Shown: piece by piece, positions 63,355 through 64,000 of the stretch
Numbering within the stretch: position 1 is the first letter of the stretch
How the letters are laid out: each line of letters starts with the position of its first letter
Source: Neofusicoccum parvum
Taxonomy: Eukaryota; Ascomycota; Dothideomycetes; Botryosphaeriales; Botryosphaeriaceae
Direction of reading: 5' to 3'
NCBI GenBank assembly: GCA_020912385.1
Contig: CP087214.1
Span: 1 to 64,000, forward strand
DNA length: 64,000 nt
Position numbers and translations under genes: made by a program
The notes under the pieces: generated by a model
Database searches by the model: none
Told to the model about the DNA's origin: nothing
Seen by the model: only the letters and a program-made list of their open reading frames with translations

Positions 63355-63564
63355 TGTCGAACGGTGCGAGAAAAGAAGACGCCGCTCTCTTGTAAATTAA
63401 AGCTATCTAAGCTGACTATATACTACGCATTCGGAAGAATACGGGAGCCATTATAATAACCTCGGTTGTAGTAAGAAGGTAAAAAAAAGGGGTAGTATGG
63501 AGGCTAGTGTAATAGCGTTGGGCTAATAGTAAAACACGTGATTGCGGGCTAATGTGGTTGACAC
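63355..63564 (+). repeat. LTR-like repeat, third copy of the TGTCGAACGG family
   Basis: TGTCGAACGGTGCGAGAAAAG at the left and TAAAACACGTGATTGCGGGC near the right match 54519-54735 with substitutions and indels. No attached coding sequence. Confidence 0.6.
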
Positions 63565-64000
63565 CTCCCTTTTGCTTATCAATACTCCGCGTACTATCAT
63601 GCTAAGTAAATATTTGGGTAACTTCTCCAGAACGACAAAGGAGCAAAAGGTCCAGTATAAGGGAAATCCAAATCGAATGTTTTAGAACCTTTGCAATGGG
63701 GTCTTACAACAAAACTGGACTAACAACACCTATGCTTGATACCATAGTAAGTGTCTCCACCATATTCGTTCGTTTAAGAACGAGTGAGGGGCACCATATT
63801 GTTGCGCACTCCGGGGTGTGCGGATAATCGGCAAAACCGGCAAGTGGCAAGCTCGTATGTACCAATTCGGATCGGCGTATGCAGCTAATCACTGAATTTG
63901 TCAACCTACATACATAAAGTCGACGCGGTAGTGCATAATGCATTATTGGATGACGTATTTCCAGCATACGGCGATCCTGGATGACCTGCGTGCAGCATAT
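63565..64000. other. No feature seen
   Basis: Unassigned sequence to the window end. The minus-strand frame 63704-63967 shows no motif. Confidence 0.4.

Overview
The window is a chromosome end of a filamentous ascomycete (Pezizomycotina-like). The evidence is a terminal CCCTAA array at base 1, telomere-linked RecQ helicase (TLH) genes, a Ty3/gypsy chromovirus, LINEs with RNase H, short introns with TACTAAT-like branch sites, and many nonsense codons made by CpA-to-TpA changes on either strand, which is the signature of repeat-induced point mutation (RIP). I cannot name the species.

Layout. 1-215: telomere and degenerate telomeric repeats. 216-9237: a TLH C-terminal fragment (T1), a degenerate telomeric tract and pyrimidine simple repeats, then a complete but mutated TLH (T2). 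9235-16372: an intact-looking chromovirus with identical LTRs, lying exactly between T2 and T3. 16373-22754: TLH copy T3, open except for one TAG. 22755-25014: LINE scrap, truncated TLH T4 and a 24-bp tandem array. 25017-35347: a head-to-tail LINE array with one full-length two-ORF LINE (A1), an ORF1-only LINE (A2) and truncated copies. 35364-36760: solo LTR and a very structured GC-rich segment. 36761-39745: an 883-aa gene related to the N-terminal half of TLH. 39746-43954: two tandem LINE-B copies. 43955-49723: a RIP-eroded gypsy gag and an eroded LINE-A carrying a mariner. 49724-51158: LINE-A end and a TLH N-terminal scrap. 51159-58404: LTR-like relics and an eroded copy of the 883-aa gene. 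58405-64000: first non-repeat DNA, with two intron-containing genes of unknown function.

Main idea. The N-terminal half of TLH and the stand-alone 883-aa protein share zinc fingers plus a block with the layout of a tyrosine recombinase: R, K, xxxR, H, and Y nine residues after H. Both gene types end upstream in similar iterons and a TTAGG-like terminus; the TLH copies also carry a palindrome there. Several LINE copies are inserted at those TTAGG termini. I read TLH units as candidate recombinase-helicase elements of chromosome ends, and the LINEs as telomere-motif-targeted. That is inference from sequence reading; no alignment or search was run.

Functional genes are few. The chromovirus gag/pol, LINE A1 ORF1/ORF2, the A2 ORF1, the 883-aa gene, most of TLH T3 and the two genes near 59 and 62 kb are open. 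Nearly everything else is truncated or RIP-damaged.
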